The translations under genes and the position numbers were made by a program. Positions 1 to 8,478 of a DNA stretch of 64,000 nucleotides are shown here, one piece after another. The stretch's first letter is position 1; each line of letters opens with the position of its first letter. Location of the stretch: positions 172,632 to 236,631 of the forward strand of contig CANJUD010000001.1 in the NCBI GenBank assembly GCA_947477885.1. The letters run 5' to 3'. This DNA comes from Bacteroidota bacterium (GTDB lineage: Bacteria; Bacteroidota; Bacteroidia; UKL13-3). The notes beneath the pieces are model-generated. The model ran no database searches. It saw nothing but the letters and a program-made list of their open reading frames with translations, and had not been told where the DNA came from.

Positions 1-45
1 CGTGGCTTCTGTCTGCATCGGAGAGGGGCTGGGGGAGAGGTCATA

Positions 46-73
46 AAACAAAAAAGGAACCCTCTCGGGTTCC
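46..73 (-). terminator. Rho-independent terminator of the decayed gene at 102-510
   Basis: A perfect 7 bp stem (56-62 with 67-73, loop TCTC) is followed on the minus strand by a T-rich run (complement of 46-55). It lies about 30 bases past the stop at 102, so it fits a terminator for the minus-strand gene. The first 42 bases of the window, with gagaggggctgggggagagg, look like one of the dispersed intergenic repeats common in such genomes; I see no gene there. Confidence 0.7.
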
Positions 74-101
74 CTCTTTAATCTAATCCAATCCTTAAAA
101 A

Positions 102-510
102 CTAATTTAAGATTTTTGTATAAGGCAAATTGTTTGCCATGTTTACAACTGGTTTGTTTGCTGTTTTAGCAGCTGTTTTAGTTGCAGTTTTAACTTCAGG
201 TGTTTTGATAAGTTTATATAGAGCTCTTGAATAAATCAGTGTGACTAGCCAGCCATCCGCGGAACAACTGCTCACCACTTCATTCTTCATATCAACTTTA
301 TATTCTTTTATATTTGTTTTATTGTAAGAATCTATGGCTTTTTTTACTAGTTTTGATCAAATACTAGACCTTGATCAAATGGTGTATTTTTAGGTTGGAA
401 TTGTTTGCCAAGGTTCTCGGTAGAAGCTTTTACGCTATCAAACATTTGTTTTTGGTTGTCGATAATCGTTTCAAAGAAACTTTTTGACGACTCGGTAGTT
501 TTTTTGACAT
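102..510 (-). pseudogene. Frameshifted small protein gene, possibly phasin-like
   Basis: The longest intact piece is 102-290 (62 residues, Ala/Lys/Thr-rich tail with repeated KTA units). Upstream, in another frame, an ATG at 510 leads through a 7-A run. If one base is added there, the frame continues with a helical, phasin-like stretch containing FFETIIDNQKQMFDSVKAS and stops at 347. A second frame change would be needed to join this to the 102-290 piece. The composition (short amphipathic helix, K/A/T-rich tail) resembles small phasin-like proteins of Bacteroidota, but that is a weak inference. It is either a decayed gene or a gene carrying homopolymer sequencing errors. A terminator follows at 46-73. 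Confidence 0.4.
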
Positions 511-740
511 TTCAATATGAATTTAATTTTTTGGTTTTCAGTGTCTAATGAAGTTTTTAGGACTTCCTTAAATATGGCCGCAAAGGTAAGTATTATTTAT
601 TACAAAACAAATATATTGTGTTATTTTTTTGTTACTGACTGTAAGTTTATAATAATTAGGTATTTATATTTTAATTAGGAGGTCTATCCCCAAATTATGC
701 CTGTTTATATTTACTGAGCATATTCTATATAGTTTCTGCC
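511..740. other. Gap between decayed gene and UbiA-like gene
   Basis: No open frame of note on either strand. The sequence is very AT-rich and probably carries the promoter of the minus-strand decayed gene. I see no hairpin or repeat I can support. Confidence 0.4.
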
Positions 741-748
741 TACTTTTG
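741..748 (+). promoter_or_regulatory. Bacteroidota -7 box for the UbiA-like gene
   Basis: TACTTTTG matches the Bacteroidota sigma-70 -7 consensus TAnnTTTG exactly. It ends only 3 bases before the ATG at 752 and 21 bases before the next in-frame ATG at 770, so it bears on which start is used. Confidence 0.5.
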
Positions 749-751
749 CCA

Positions 752-1561
752 ATGTATATTAGTTCTTTTATGGCAACACTTATATATTCATTTTTTATTT
801 CAATTTGTGGTGTAGCTTTCTTTATGGAAAGCTGCTTTCAAATGCATATTGAATATAAAACTGGAGATATTATATTTATTGGTGCTTCTACTTTTGTTAC
901 TTACCTATTCGATGGGGTAATGGCCAAATATAAAAGATATAATAATTTCATTGCTTTATTGAAAGACAATATATTCAATTTATTATTAATGCTTGCAGCA
1001 ACTTTAGTTTGCTTATATTATGTAAAAGATTATAATACAGATTTCAATATATACCTATTACATTTAATGGTATTGTCTGTTGCCTATTCCATTCCAGTAT
1101 TTGGAGGAAGGGCGTTACGCACCATACCCTTACTCAAAACAATTCTTATTATATATGTTTGGGTGATTGTTGGCACTGTTCTCCCTTCAAAATTATATCA
1201 CATACAACCTGCAAATTTTAGTAACATAATTTGGGAACATATATTCTTTATAGCGATGTTAGCCATTGCATTTGATATGCGAGATTATGAACAGGACTTG
1301 CGTGAAAAGATAGGAACATTGCCAACTTTACTTGGCGAGAAAAGAGCATCCTATTCAGCGTTTATATTAGGACCTCTTGCAGTAGTAGTAGCAATGACTA
1401 TTAATTTGGATTACGGTGTGTCTTTAGCCGTTGCCGATTTTTCAGCCATGCTGATTTTGTTCCGATCTCCTTCCTTAAAAACTAGTGCAGGATTTGCCTA
1501 TTTTACTGATGGGATGATTTTGGTTAGATTGTTTTTAGTGTGGTGGGCAGTTAAGTATTAA
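752..1561 (+). CDS. UbiA-like prenyltransferase-family membrane protein
   Basis: About 269 residues with seven to nine hydrophobic segments. Near residue 175 is DMRDYEQD, the second Asp-rich motif (DxxDxxxD) of UbiA-fold prenyltransferases, followed by GTLPTLLGEKRA, which matches the usual 'lPtllG' stretch after it. The first Asp motif is not recognisable; only a single Asp in YLFDGVMAKY stands near its expected place, so catalytic activity is doubtful. Many Bacteroidota carry such degenerate UbiA-like proteins of unknown role. The start could be ATG 752 or, given the promoter box ending at 748, ATG 770. purN follows after 21 bases, so the two may be cotranscribed. Confidence 0.65.
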   Translation: MYISSFMATLIYSFFISICGVAFFMESCFQMHIEYKTGDIIFIGASTFVTYLFDGVMAKYKRYNNFIALLKDNIFNLLLMLAATLVCLYYVKDYNTDFNIYLLHLMVLSVAYSIPVFGGRALRTIPLLKTILIIYVWVIVGTVLPSKLYHIQPANFSNIIWEHIFFIAMLAIAFDMRDYEQDLREKIGTLPTLLGEKRASYSAFILGPLAVVVAMTINLDYGVSLAVADFSAMLILFRSPSLKTSAGFAYFTDGMILVRLFLVWWAVKY

Positions 1562-1582
1562 TATTAGAATAGCAAAGTATAA

Positions 1583-2161
1583 ATGAAAAGAATAGCAGTA
1601 TTTGCAAGTGGGAATGGAAGCAACGCGGTTAATTTGTTCGAATATTTCAATGTTAAACAAACACAGTATAATATTATAGTTGATTGTATTATTTGTAATA
1701 ACCCAGATGCAGGGATTATAGAGAAAACTAAACAATTAAATATAGATTTATTTTTATTTGAAAATTCTGTATTCACACAACCTGATATTATAATCAATCT
1801 GTTAATGCAAAGAGAAATAGATTATATAGTTTTGGCTGGATTCCTTAGATTGATACATCCAGATTTTATTAAGACATACCAGAAAAAGATTATCAATATA
1901 CACCCTGCATTGTTGCCTAAATACGGCGGCAAAGGCATGTATGGAAGCAAAGTACACGAATCAGTAATTGCCAATAAAGAAACTGAAAGCGGTATCACGA
2001 TTCATTTGGTAAATGAAGAATATGATAAAGGTGAAGTTTTGAAACAAGCTAAATTAGATATTTTATCAACTGACAATCCAAGTTCTGTCGCAGCAAAAAT
2101 TCATGACTTGGAATATATATATTTCCCAGAAACGGTTAGAGATTATATTTTGAAATCTTAA
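1583..2161 (+). CDS. purN: Phosphoribosylglycinamide formyltransferase
   Basis: Transfers a formyl group from 10-formyl-tetrahydrofolate to GAR, the third step of de novo purine synthesis, in the cytosol. The N-terminus carries FASGNGSN (residues 7-14), the phosphate-binding loop of GART enzymes. Around residues 105-116 is NIHPALLPKYGG with the catalytic Asn and His, and further on ITIHLVNEEYDKGEV supplies the conserved Asp. The length of 192 residues is normal for the family. It lies 21 bases after the UbiA-like gene. The downstream purine gene purM is far away (53487). Identification is secure from the motifs. Confidence 0.95.
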   Translation: MKRIAVFASGNGSNAVNLFEYFNVKQTQYNIIVDCIICNNPDAGIIEKTKQLNIDLFLFENSVFTQPDIIINLLMQREIDYIVLAGFLRLIHPDFIKTYQKKIINIHPALLPKYGGKGMYGSKVHESVIANKETESGITIHLVNEEYDKGEVLKQAKLDILSTDNPSSVAAKIHDLEYIYFPETVRDYILKS

Positions 2162-2193
2162 GATTACTTTTCTCACAGATAACACAGATAAGA

Positions 2194-2532
2194 TTATTTC
2201 CTACTCCTCGCATTTTTTATAGAATCTATATAATGCTTATCCGGAACACCCCCAGGTAAAGGCATTTGCCTCTGAAAAGGATTTTTGGGTATGATATTAC
2301 TCGGTTCCTTCTTTGGGTCAAATTCTTGTTTGGAATTTAGTTTTTCCGCATATTTATGCAGAGCAGAAGAAGCAGTTTTTATAGAATCTTTTTGAGTTAA
2401 TGTATCTTTAATCGTTATTTCCGGAGATTTGCGAATGGCATCTTCTGATGGTTTATGAACTGTTTCAACAGTATTATTTTTGCATGAGGTATATAATATA
2501 ATAAATATATATATAAATATTCGGCTAATCAT
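2194..2532 (-). CDS. Small putative lipoprotein
   Basis: 112 residues starting at ATG 2532. The N-terminus is a short hydrophobic segment ending in ILYTSC, a good lipobox, followed by a charged Lys/Ser/Thr/Pro-rich region without recognisable domain. A longer frame runs back to 2613 but would read deep into paaD and add a non-signal N-terminus, so I prefer the start that leaves a 1-base gap after the paaD stop. It is the last gene of the TIGR00266-rfbC-paaD run and is probably translationally linked to paaD. Function unknown; it would sit in the inner leaflet of the outer membrane or on the inner membrane. Confidence 0.6.
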   Translation of the reverse strand: MISRIFIYIFIILYTSCKNNTVETVHKPSEDAIRKSPEITIKDTLTQKDSIKTASSALHKYAEKLNSKQEFDPKKEPSNIIPKNPFQRQMPLPGGVPDKHYIDSIKNARSRK

Positions 2533-2533
2533 A

Positions 2534-3013
2534 CTATATAACAGGTTTAAACTGCTCAAATGCTTGCATACAATTACTACAATAATGCATCGACCTACAT
2601 AGTGTAGCACCAAAAGGTGATTTCATTTCTGTGTTCCTACTTCTGCAGTGCGGGCAGGCCACATCGCTCAGCACATCAAGTTCTATATATCCTTCATGCT
2701 TAGGTGGCGGTGCAAGGCCATGTTTCAATAGCATTTGGCGGCCTTTTTCTGTAATCATATCGCTGTTCCACGATACATCAAAGTTGGTTTCTACATTTAC
2801 TTTTCCTGCAGTGAGCGGAGTCAATTTTTCAAACACCAATTGTTCCATCACTTTCAGTGCAGGGCATCCAGAAAATGTAGGAGTTAGTTTAATATATATA
2901 TCATCATTCTGAATTTCGACTCCTGTTACAATTCCCAAATCTATAATAGAAATGGTCGGAATCTCTGGATCCATCACCTCTTCCAAGGCATGATATATAG
3001 TTTCGGTATTCAA
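2534..3013 (-). CDS. paaD: PaaD-like protein of the phenylacetyl-CoA epoxidase / MIP18 family
   Basis: 159 residues. The N-terminal half is a DUF59/MIP18 domain (VMDPEIPTISIIDLGIV, then TPTFSGCPALKVM with the conserved Cys used in Fe-S cluster assembly). The C-terminal third has a zinc ribbon, CPHCRS followed by CRSMHYCSNC, which separates PaaD from SufT-type DUF59 proteins. In the phenylacetate pathway PaaD is thought to mature the di-iron epoxidase PaaABCE. No other paa gene is visible here: it sits between rfbC and a lipoprotein. Its partners must be elsewhere, or the protein serves another Fe-S client. Confidence 0.85.
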   Translation of the reverse strand: MNTETIYHALEEVMDPEIPTISIIDLGIVTGVEIQNDDIYIKLTPTFSGCPALKVMEQLVFEKLTPLTAGKVNVETNFDVSWNSDMITEKGRQMLLKHGLAPPPKHEGYIELDVLSDVACPHCRSRNTEMKSPFGATLCRSMHYCSNCMQAFEQFKPVI

Positions 3014-3025
3014 GTATATATATAA

Positions 3026-3571
3026 CTAAAAAGGACTGTTAAAGTTTTGAAATGATGAATTTTCTTTGTCTTTGTCACTTAAAATTGGGTCAGTAATTCC
3101 CCAATCAATATTGAGCTGGGGGTCGTTCCAAAGAATACCCATTTCCGATTCTTTATTATATAAGCCCGTGCATTTGTAACAGAAAATTGTATCATCTTTC
3201 AAGGTGAGGAAACCATGAGCAAAGCCAGGAGGAATCCAGAACATCAGAAAATTTTCTTCTGTAAGTTCTAATTTATAGTGTTGCCCATAAGTGGGAGAAT
3301 TTTTCCGCACATCAACCACCACATCCAAAGCAGCCCCTTTTATTACCCTCACCAATTTGCCCTGTTGGTGCGGAGGTGCTTGAAAATGCAGCCCTCTCAA
3401 AATTCCCGCTTGCGATAGACTTTGATTGTCCTGCACAAAATATAAATTTCCAAGTCCAGCTTCTTCAAATGTTTTCTGATTATAATTTTCAAAAAAATAA
3501 CCTCTTGGGTCAAAAAAAACTTTTGGTTTTATAATTAATAATCCCTCAATGGGTGTGGTTTCTATTTGCAT
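3026..3571 (-). CDS. rfbC: dTDP-4-dehydrorhamnose 3,5-epimerase
   Basis: 181 residues, normal length. Third enzyme of dTDP-L-rhamnose synthesis, a cytosolic cupin-fold epimerase feeding surface polysaccharides. Recognisable are GLLIIKPKVFFDPRGYFFE at the N-terminus, the active-site LRGLHFQAPPHQQGKLVRV with catalytic His, DVVVDVRKNSPTYG, and FWIPPGFAHGFLTL with the conserved aromatic/His region. It lies 12 bases before paaD and 23 bases after the TIGR00266 gene on the same strand, so they probably form one transcript. The nearby flippase at 4546 would fit a polysaccharide theme, but rfbA, rfbB and rfbD are not in the window. Confidence 0.93.
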   Translation of the reverse strand: MQIETTPIEGLLIIKPKVFFDPRGYFFENYNQKTFEEAGLGNLYFVQDNQSLSQAGILRGLHFQAPPHQQGKLVRVIKGAALDVVVDVRKNSPTYGQHYKLELTEENFLMFWIPPGFAHGFLTLKDDTIFCYKCTGLYNKESEMGILWNDPQLNIDWGITDPILSDKDKENSSFQNFNSPF

Positions 3572-3594
3572 ATATAATGTTTTCTGTGTTGTTA

Positions 3595-4389
3595 TTATCT
3601 TCCGTCACCGTCAAATAAATTTCCGATTCCGCCCAAAATCGAGCCTTCTTCTTTGCGACTACCTGTTCCATAACGCAAAATACGGCCAGCCAAACGACTA
3701 ATGGGCAGCGATTGTATCCACACCTTTCCGGGTCCTTTCAGTGTAGCAAAAAATAAACCTTCTCCTCCAAAAATAGTATTTTTTATCCCACCAACAAATT
3801 CAATATCATAATTCACATCTTTGGTGAATGCTACCAAACAGCCCGTGTCAATTCTCAACATTTCGTATGCTTGCAGCGTTCGTTCCACTATCGTTCCGCC
3901 CGCATGGATAAAGGCCAAGCCATCGCCTTCTAGTTTTTCCATAATAAAACCTTCTCCACCAAAAAGACCCGTTCCTAATTTTTTCTGAAACTCGATTCCC
4001 ACCGATACACCTTTAGCGGCACATAGGAAAGCATCCTTCTGACAAATAACACGTCCGCCCATTTCCATCAAATCCATGGGGACAATTTTTCCTGGATAGG
4101 GAGAGGCAAACGTGACCCTGCGTTTTTGGCTGCCTGTATTGGTAAATGCGGTCATAAATAAACTTTCGCCAACGAGCAAACGCTTGCCTGCCGAAAAAAG
4201 TTTGTCCATAAACCCACCTCCTGACTGAGTTGAGCCATCGCCAAAAATGGTTTCCATCTTAATATCATCCTCCATCATCATAAAACTCCCCGACTCGCCA
4301 ATGACGGTCTCTGTAGAGTCTAGCTCAATCTCCACACATTGCATTTCTTCGCCAATGATGCGGTAATCTATCTCGTGGTTGCTTCTCAT
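3595..4389 (-). CDS. TIGR00266 / AIM24 family protein
   Basis: 264 residues, soluble and rich in Gly and beta strands, with the repeated double-barrel pattern of the AIM24/TIGR00266 family ([17 protein letters not shown] near the start; a [22 protein letters not shown] segment and a second [19 protein letters not shown] segment). The family is widespread in bacteria but its biochemical role is not established; a link to tryptophan RNA-binding-like folds has been noted for AIM24. It is the first gene of the run leading into rfbC and paaD. The start at 4389 is the only plausible ATG before the conserved N-terminus. Confidence 0.85.
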   Translation of the reverse strand: MRSNHEIDYRIIGEEMQCVEIELDSTETVIGESGSFMMMEDDIKMETIFGDGSTQSGGGFMDKLFSAGKRLLVGESLFMTAFTNTGSQKRRVTFASPYPGKIVPMDLMEMGGRVICQKDAFLCAAKGVSVGIEFQKKLGTGLFGGEGFIMEKLEGDGLAFIHAGGTIVERTLQAYEMLRIDTGCLVAFTKDVNYDIEFVGGIKNTIFGGEGLFFATLKGPGKVWIQSLPISRLAGRILRYGTGSRKEEGSILGGIGNLFDGDGR

Positions 4390-4545
4390 AATTATATATT
4401 TTATTTAAAGGGACAAAATTGTGCGAAAAAATGTTACAAACGAAGAATAATTTTTAAGATATGTTTGCAGGAAGAAATTGAGAGGTTCAAACTTTACTCA
4501 TTATCAGGCGTAACAGGTGTATCATCAAATAAAAAATAAACAAAA

Positions 4546-6051
4546 GTGGGCGTAATCAGGCGACAGGGGATGTACTCGGCAATGTTTACCTACAGCGGGT
4601 TTGTAGTGGGGGCATTCAATCTGTTCTTTTTATATACTTATATATTAACCCCTGCACAATTTGGACTTACCAGAGCTTTGATGGCGGTGGGAGCGGTGAT
4701 GATGCAATTTGCCATGATGGCCACTTTCTCGATGATGTACAAATTTTTTCCGTACTACAAAGATTATCTCAAAAAGGAGGAAAGTGATTTTGCGTTCGTT
4801 TCACTGGTTGTTCCTTTTATAGGTTTTGTAATTATAACTTTAGGACTGTTGTTGTTCAAAGATTTTTTTGTATTGAAATTTTCAGAACATTCACCTTTGC
4901 TTGTTGAATATTATTATTATATAATACCTTTCACCTTTTCGTTTCTATATTTTACTATTTTCAAAACACATCTTAATATAAGACTCAACGCTGCTTTTCC
5001 CACTTTTTTGGAAGACTTGGGGTATAAATTATATTCTATTGTAATTGTTATATTCTATTATATAAATGTAATTAGCTTTGAAGTTTTTATGATGCTTTTC
5101 TGCACGTATTATTTTGTGGGATTAATTCCCATGTATTTAAAATTGCGACGCGAAGGGGATTTTCATATCATACCCAAATTGAGCAAAGTAAGCCGCAGAC
5201 TTGGAAAAAAAATATTGTCCTATGGTGGTTTTATATATGCTGGACTCATCATAGGCGAACTCTCTGAATACCTTGCACCCATTATGATTTCGGGGCTTAA
5301 GAGTTTGGAAAATACCGCTGTTTTGAGCATAGCAATTTATTTGGTGGCCGTATTACAAGTGCCGCAAAAGGCTATGTTTGGTGTAACAGTTTCTGTAATG
5401 TCAGATGCATGGAAACGCAAGGATATGGGAACCATTGCAACATTATATAAGAAAACTGCATTGAATATGTTGCTTGCGGGATTGCTTATTTTTGTGGCTA
5501 TTTGGGTCAGTATTGATGATATTTTAGCCTTATTACCGCCTGCATATATGGAAGCTAAACCAGCAGTGTTATTATTATCCTTAGCCAAATTATTTGACTT
5601 AGCTTGCGGAATGAACGGTGAATTATTGAATACTTCCAATTTTTGGAAATTCAATTTTAGCACACAAGTTTTGCTTCTAATCATATTAATCCCAGTCAAT
5701 TATTTATTTATTTCCAATTATGGAATCCTCGGAACAGGCTATGCAGCCTTGGTTTCGCAGTTTATATATAATGGGGTACGGTTTTATTTTATCTATTATA
5801 AATTCAAATTACAACCTTTCACTTTAGATATTGTAAAAGGAATTTTCGCAGCAGGAATTTTATATGCTATTGTGTATTTTATACCCGGATTTACAGGAAA
5901 CAAAATAGAAAGTATTATAAGTATCTGTATTCGTTCTGGAATTTTTGCGGTACTATTTTTAATCGCTATTATATATTTCAGAATTTCAGAAGACATCGCA
6001 CAGTTTTATACTCAAATAATTAGTAGAATGAGAGGAATGATGAGAAAATAA
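4546..6051 (+). CDS. Polysaccharide/lipid-linked oligosaccharide flippase (MATE/Wzx-like)
   Basis: 501 residues with about 12-14 hydrophobic segments along its whole length, the layout of Wzx/MurJ-type flippases of the MOP superfamily. The N-terminus MGVIRRQGMYSAM starts at a GTG (4546); no ATG lies upstream of this conserved opening, and the internal ATG at 4570 would remove it. It would move lipid-linked sugars across the inner membrane. An SDR oxidoreductase follows after 30 bases and rfbC is 1 kb upstream on the other strand, so the area leans toward surface glycans, but no glycosyltransferase is present. The exact substrate cannot be read from the sequence. Confidence 0.8.
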   Translation: MGVIRRQGMYSAMFTYSGFVVGAFNLFFLYTYILTPAQFGLTRALMAVGAVMMQFAMMATFSMMYKFFPYYKDYLKKEESDFAFVSLVVPFIGFVIITLGLLLFKDFFVLKFSEHSPLLVEYYYYIIPFTFSFLYFTIFKTHLNIRLNAAFPTFLEDLGYKLYSIVIVIFYYINVISFEVFMMLFCTYYFVGLIPMYLKLRREGDFHIIPKLSKVSRRLGKKILSYGGFIYAGLIIGELSEYLAPIMISGLKSLENTAVLSIAIYLVAVLQVPQKAMFGVTVSVMSDAWKRKDMGTIATLYKKTALNMLLAGLLIFVAIWVSIDDILALLPPAYMEAKPAVLLLSLAKLFDLACGMNGELLNTSNFWKFNFSTQVLLLIILIPVNYLFISNYGILGTGYAALVSQFIYNGVRFYFIYYKFKLQPFTLDIVKGIFAAGILYAIVYFIPGFTGNKIESIISICIRSGIFAVLFLIAIIYFRISEDIAQFYTQIISRMRGMMRK

Positions 6052-6081
6052 ATTGTATAATAATTAATATAAAACAAAGAC

Positions 6082-6774
6082 ATGCAAACCATCATCATCA
6101 GCGGAACCACCAAGGGCATAGGTCTTGGCTTGGCAAATTATTATTTGAACAAAGGATACAAAGTAGCCGGACTAGCTCGCGGTGAGTCAAAAATCTCTCA
6201 TGAACATTATATACATATTGCATGTGATATTGCAATTGAAGAACAAGTAATAGCGGCAATCAAACAAGTAAAAAATAACTGTGGAAGTATTGATATATTA
6301 ATAAATAATGCGGCATTGGCAAATATGAATTCTTTAATCAGCACACCATTTTCTGCTTTCGAACAAGTATATAAAGTAAATGCAGGCGGAACTTTTTTAC
6401 TGATGCGTGAAGCAGCCAAACAAATGATTCGCCAACAAAACGGACGTATTATAAACTTTACCAGTATCTCAAAACCACTCAACTTGGAAACACAGAGCAG
6501 TTACGCTGCCAGTAAGGCAGCCGTAGAATCCCTCACAAAAATTGCCGCACGAGAATTGGCCTCATTTAATATAACAGTTAACGCCATTGGGCCCACACCC
6601 ATTGATACAGATTTGATTAAAGGAATTCCCGAAGAATGGATGCAAAATGTATTAAACATGCAAGCCATCAAACGCAAAGGAACGATGGATGATATATATA
6701 ATTTATGTGATTTTTTTATCAGTGAGCGGAGTTCGTTTGTTACGGGGCAGGTGGTGTATTTGGGAGGGGTGTAA
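6082..6774 (+). CDS. Short-chain dehydrogenase/reductase (SDR)
   Basis: 230 residues, classical SDR size. The N-terminal nucleotide-binding loop is SGTTKGIGLGLA (TGxxxGxG type), NNAA follows near residue 77, the catalytic Ser is in INFTSISK and the YxxxK pair is in SSYAASKAA. The end, GQVVYLGGV, is typical of FabG-like enzymes. It reduces or oxidises a carbonyl/alcohol with NAD(P)H; the substrate is unknown. It follows the flippase by 30 bases and is probably cotranscribed with it. FabG itself is possible but the context does not support a fatty-acid cluster. Confidence 0.88.
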   Translation: MQTIIISGTTKGIGLGLANYYLNKGYKVAGLARGESKISHEHYIHIACDIAIEEQVIAAIKQVKNNCGSIDILINNAALANMNSLISTPFSAFEQVYKVNAGGTFLLMREAAKQMIRQQNGRIINFTSISKPLNLETQSSYAASKAAVESLTKIAARELASFNITVNAIGPTPIDTDLIKGIPEEWMQNVLNMQAIKRKGTMDDIYNLCDFFISERSSFVTGQVVYLGGV

Positions 6775-6798
6775 CGGATTTTTTAAATACTATTTATA

Positions 6799-7170
6799 AT
6801 GAGAAAGGAAAATACTTTCATATTTTATAAAGTGCTTCACTCTTTTATTTACTTAATATTGAGTTTTATTTTTTTATTTAAAAATAATTGGCTCCAACCC
6901 ATTCTATTCACAATTGCTATTCACAGTTTTGTATTCATACTTTTCTTTTTATTTTTTAAAAGGAAAATTAATACGCTCGAGTCTGTAAATAAGCAAATAT
7001 TAGCCATTATTGTAATGGAAAATGTGATTTCTGTGGTCCTAATAAAATGGGAATTTTTAAATATTCTCTATTTAAATGAATCTATAACTGCAATGACAAT
7101 AATTCAATTAGGCTATATTTTAGTATATTTATTAACTATACGATTTCAAAAATATTTGAATAAAATGTAA
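6799..7170 (+). CDS. Small hypothetical membrane protein
   Basis: 123 residues, about four predicted transmembrane segments with short polar loops (KRKINTLESVNKQ in the middle). No motif recognised. It follows the SDR gene by 24 bases on the same strand and may be the last gene of that transcript. A large palindrome (7196-7290) begins 25 bases past its stop and may act as a transcript end. Confidence 0.55.
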   Translation: MRKENTFIFYKVLHSFIYLILSFIFLFKNNWLQPILFTIAIHSFVFILFFLFFKRKINTLESVNKQILAIIVMENVISVVLIKWEFLNILYLNESITAMTIIQLGYILVYLLTIRFQKYLNKM

Positions 7171-7195
7171 TTTTTCAGGTTTACTCTTGCTAAAT

Positions 7196-7290
7196 TGTCT
7201 GAATCACGGATTACGCAGATTTCACTGATTTTTTAATGAGCAATTTAATCTGTGTAATCCTTCAATCCGTGCGAATCCGTGATTCAGACA
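7196..7290. repeat. Palindromic intergenic repeat, 17 bp perfect arms
   Basis: Arms 7196-7212 and 7274-7290 are perfect reverse complements; just inside them GGATTACGCAGATT and AATCTGTGTAATCC also pair with one mismatch. The whole can form a long hairpin with an AT-rich loop. It lies between two convergent genes (7170 and 7298) and resembles the 'ggattacgcagatt' dispersed repeats known from many Bacteroidota genomes. A shorter related piece, cacagataacacagataag, lies at 2173-2192. Confidence 0.75.
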
Positions 7291-7297
7291 ATATATA

Positions 7298-7624
7298 TTA
7301 TATAAGTTTCTCATTATTCAAATGCCTATCCTTATCCCTCTTCGTTTTCTTTTCCATATTGCGTGCAAAGGCCTCTTCTAAGTTTACCCCTGTTTGGTTT
7401 GCCAAGCACATCAATACCCACAATACATCAGCCATTTCATCAGCCATGTCGGGGGCAGGATCAGATTCTTTCCACGATTGTTCTCCGTACTTTCGGGCCA
7501 TGATTCGGGCTAGTTCGCCTACCTCTTCCATTAGTATGGCTGTATTGGTAAGCTCACTGAAATAGCGGACGCCAATGGTTTTAATCCATTCATCCACATT
7601 TTGTTGTGCCTGTGTTAATGTCAT
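7298..7624 (-). CDS. MazG-like nucleotide pyrophosphohydrolase
   Basis: 108 residues, all-alpha NTP-PPase (MazG/dUTPase-2) fold. The magnesium-binding signature is visible: EEVGELARIMARKYGE (ExxE) and, 21 residues later, DEMADVLWVL (ExxD). Such enzymes hydrolyse NTPs or modified nucleotides to the monophosphate and clean the nucleotide pool. It is a single-domain form, shorter than E. coli MazG. It is divergent from the alpha/beta hydrolase at 7681, with a 56-base shared upstream region. The substrate is unknown. Confidence 0.88.
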   Translation of the reverse strand: MTLTQAQQNVDEWIKTIGVRYFSELTNTAILMEEVGELARIMARKYGEQSWKESDPAPDMADEMADVLWVLMCLANQTGVNLEEAFARNMEKKTKRDKDRHLNNEKLI

Positions 7625-7680
7625 TGTGTAGAAATTATTTGATTATTCATGCAATAATAACTGCATTTTTGCATCTGTTT

Positions 7681-8478
7681 ATGAACAAAACTATCACATG
7701 GGCTCGTGGACAAAAACTCCACTATATTATACAAGGCGAAGGTCCTGTACTGGTATTGCTACACGGTTTTTGCGAGGATGCCAGCATATATAATATACAA
7801 ATTGAAGAGCTCAGCAAAACCAACAAACTCATTATTCCCGATTTGCCCGGACACGGCAGCAGTAGCGTGATTCGTCAGGTTACCTTATCGCAAATGGCAG
7901 CAGCGGTAAAGGCGATGCTAGATGCAGAAAATATTAGACAGTGTATAATTTGCGGCCATAGTATGGGCGGTTATGTTACTTTGGCATTTGCCCAATTATT
8001 CCCTAATGTATTACAAGGATTTGGATTATTATTTTCCACTTCCATTGCCGATACCGAAGAGAAAAAAGAGAACCGACTGAAATCATATAGTTTTGTAGAG
8101 CAGCATGGCACACCCGATTTTGCAAAGACTTTAATACCCACTTTATTCGCTCCCGATTTTGAAGATAAAGAACAAATAGAGAACATTACCGAGAGTGCGT
8201 GCAATACCCCAAAAGCAGGTGTGATGGCCGCCACCCTCGCCATGCGTAGCCGACCCGATTTAACAGATGTCTTAAAGAAATCTGCCATACCCATTCTAAT
8301 AATCGCAGGAAAAAAAGATAAAGTTATTATATATAAAGATATCCAAAAAATAGCCAAACAACTAAACAATTGCACCTTCGAAACTTTCGAAAAATCGGCC
8401 CATATGGGTATGATAGAAGAGCCTGAAAAGATGATTGAGGTGTTGCAGAACTTTATAATACATTGCAGTAAACAGTAA
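7681..8478 (+). CDS. Alpha/beta hydrolase
   Basis: 265 residues starting at ATG 7681 (MNKTITWARGQKLHYII). An upstream frame reaches 7606 but overlaps the divergent MazG gene and carries no conserved sequence. Features: oxyanion-hole HGF (LLHGFCEDASIY), DLPGHGSS, nucleophile elbow GHSMGG, Asp in the AGKKDKVI strand and catalytic His in KSAHMGMIEEP. It is a cytosolic serine hydrolase/esterase of the MhpC/YbfF type; the substrate is unknown. Its last codons and stop fall inside the left arm of the palindrome 8466-8540, so the repeat supplies the C-terminal HCSKQ. Confidence 0.85.
   Translation: MNKTITWARGQKLHYIIQGEGPVLVLLHGFCEDASIYNIQIEELSKTNKLIIPDLPGHGSSSVIRQVTLSQMAAAVKAMLDAENIRQCIICGHSMGGYVTLAFAQLFPNVLQGFGLLFSTSIADTEEKKENRLKSYSFVEQHGTPDFAKTLIPTLFAPDFEDKEQIENITESACNTPKAGVMAATLAMRSRPDLTDVLKKSAIPILIIAGKKDKVIIYKDIQKIAKQLNNCTFETFEKSAHMGMIEEPEKMIEVLQNFIIHCSKQ

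Noticed and set aside
4339-4539. 66-residue frame upstream of the flippase gene
   Set aside because: It overlaps the TIGR00266 gene start, has no signal or motif and looks like chance open frame.
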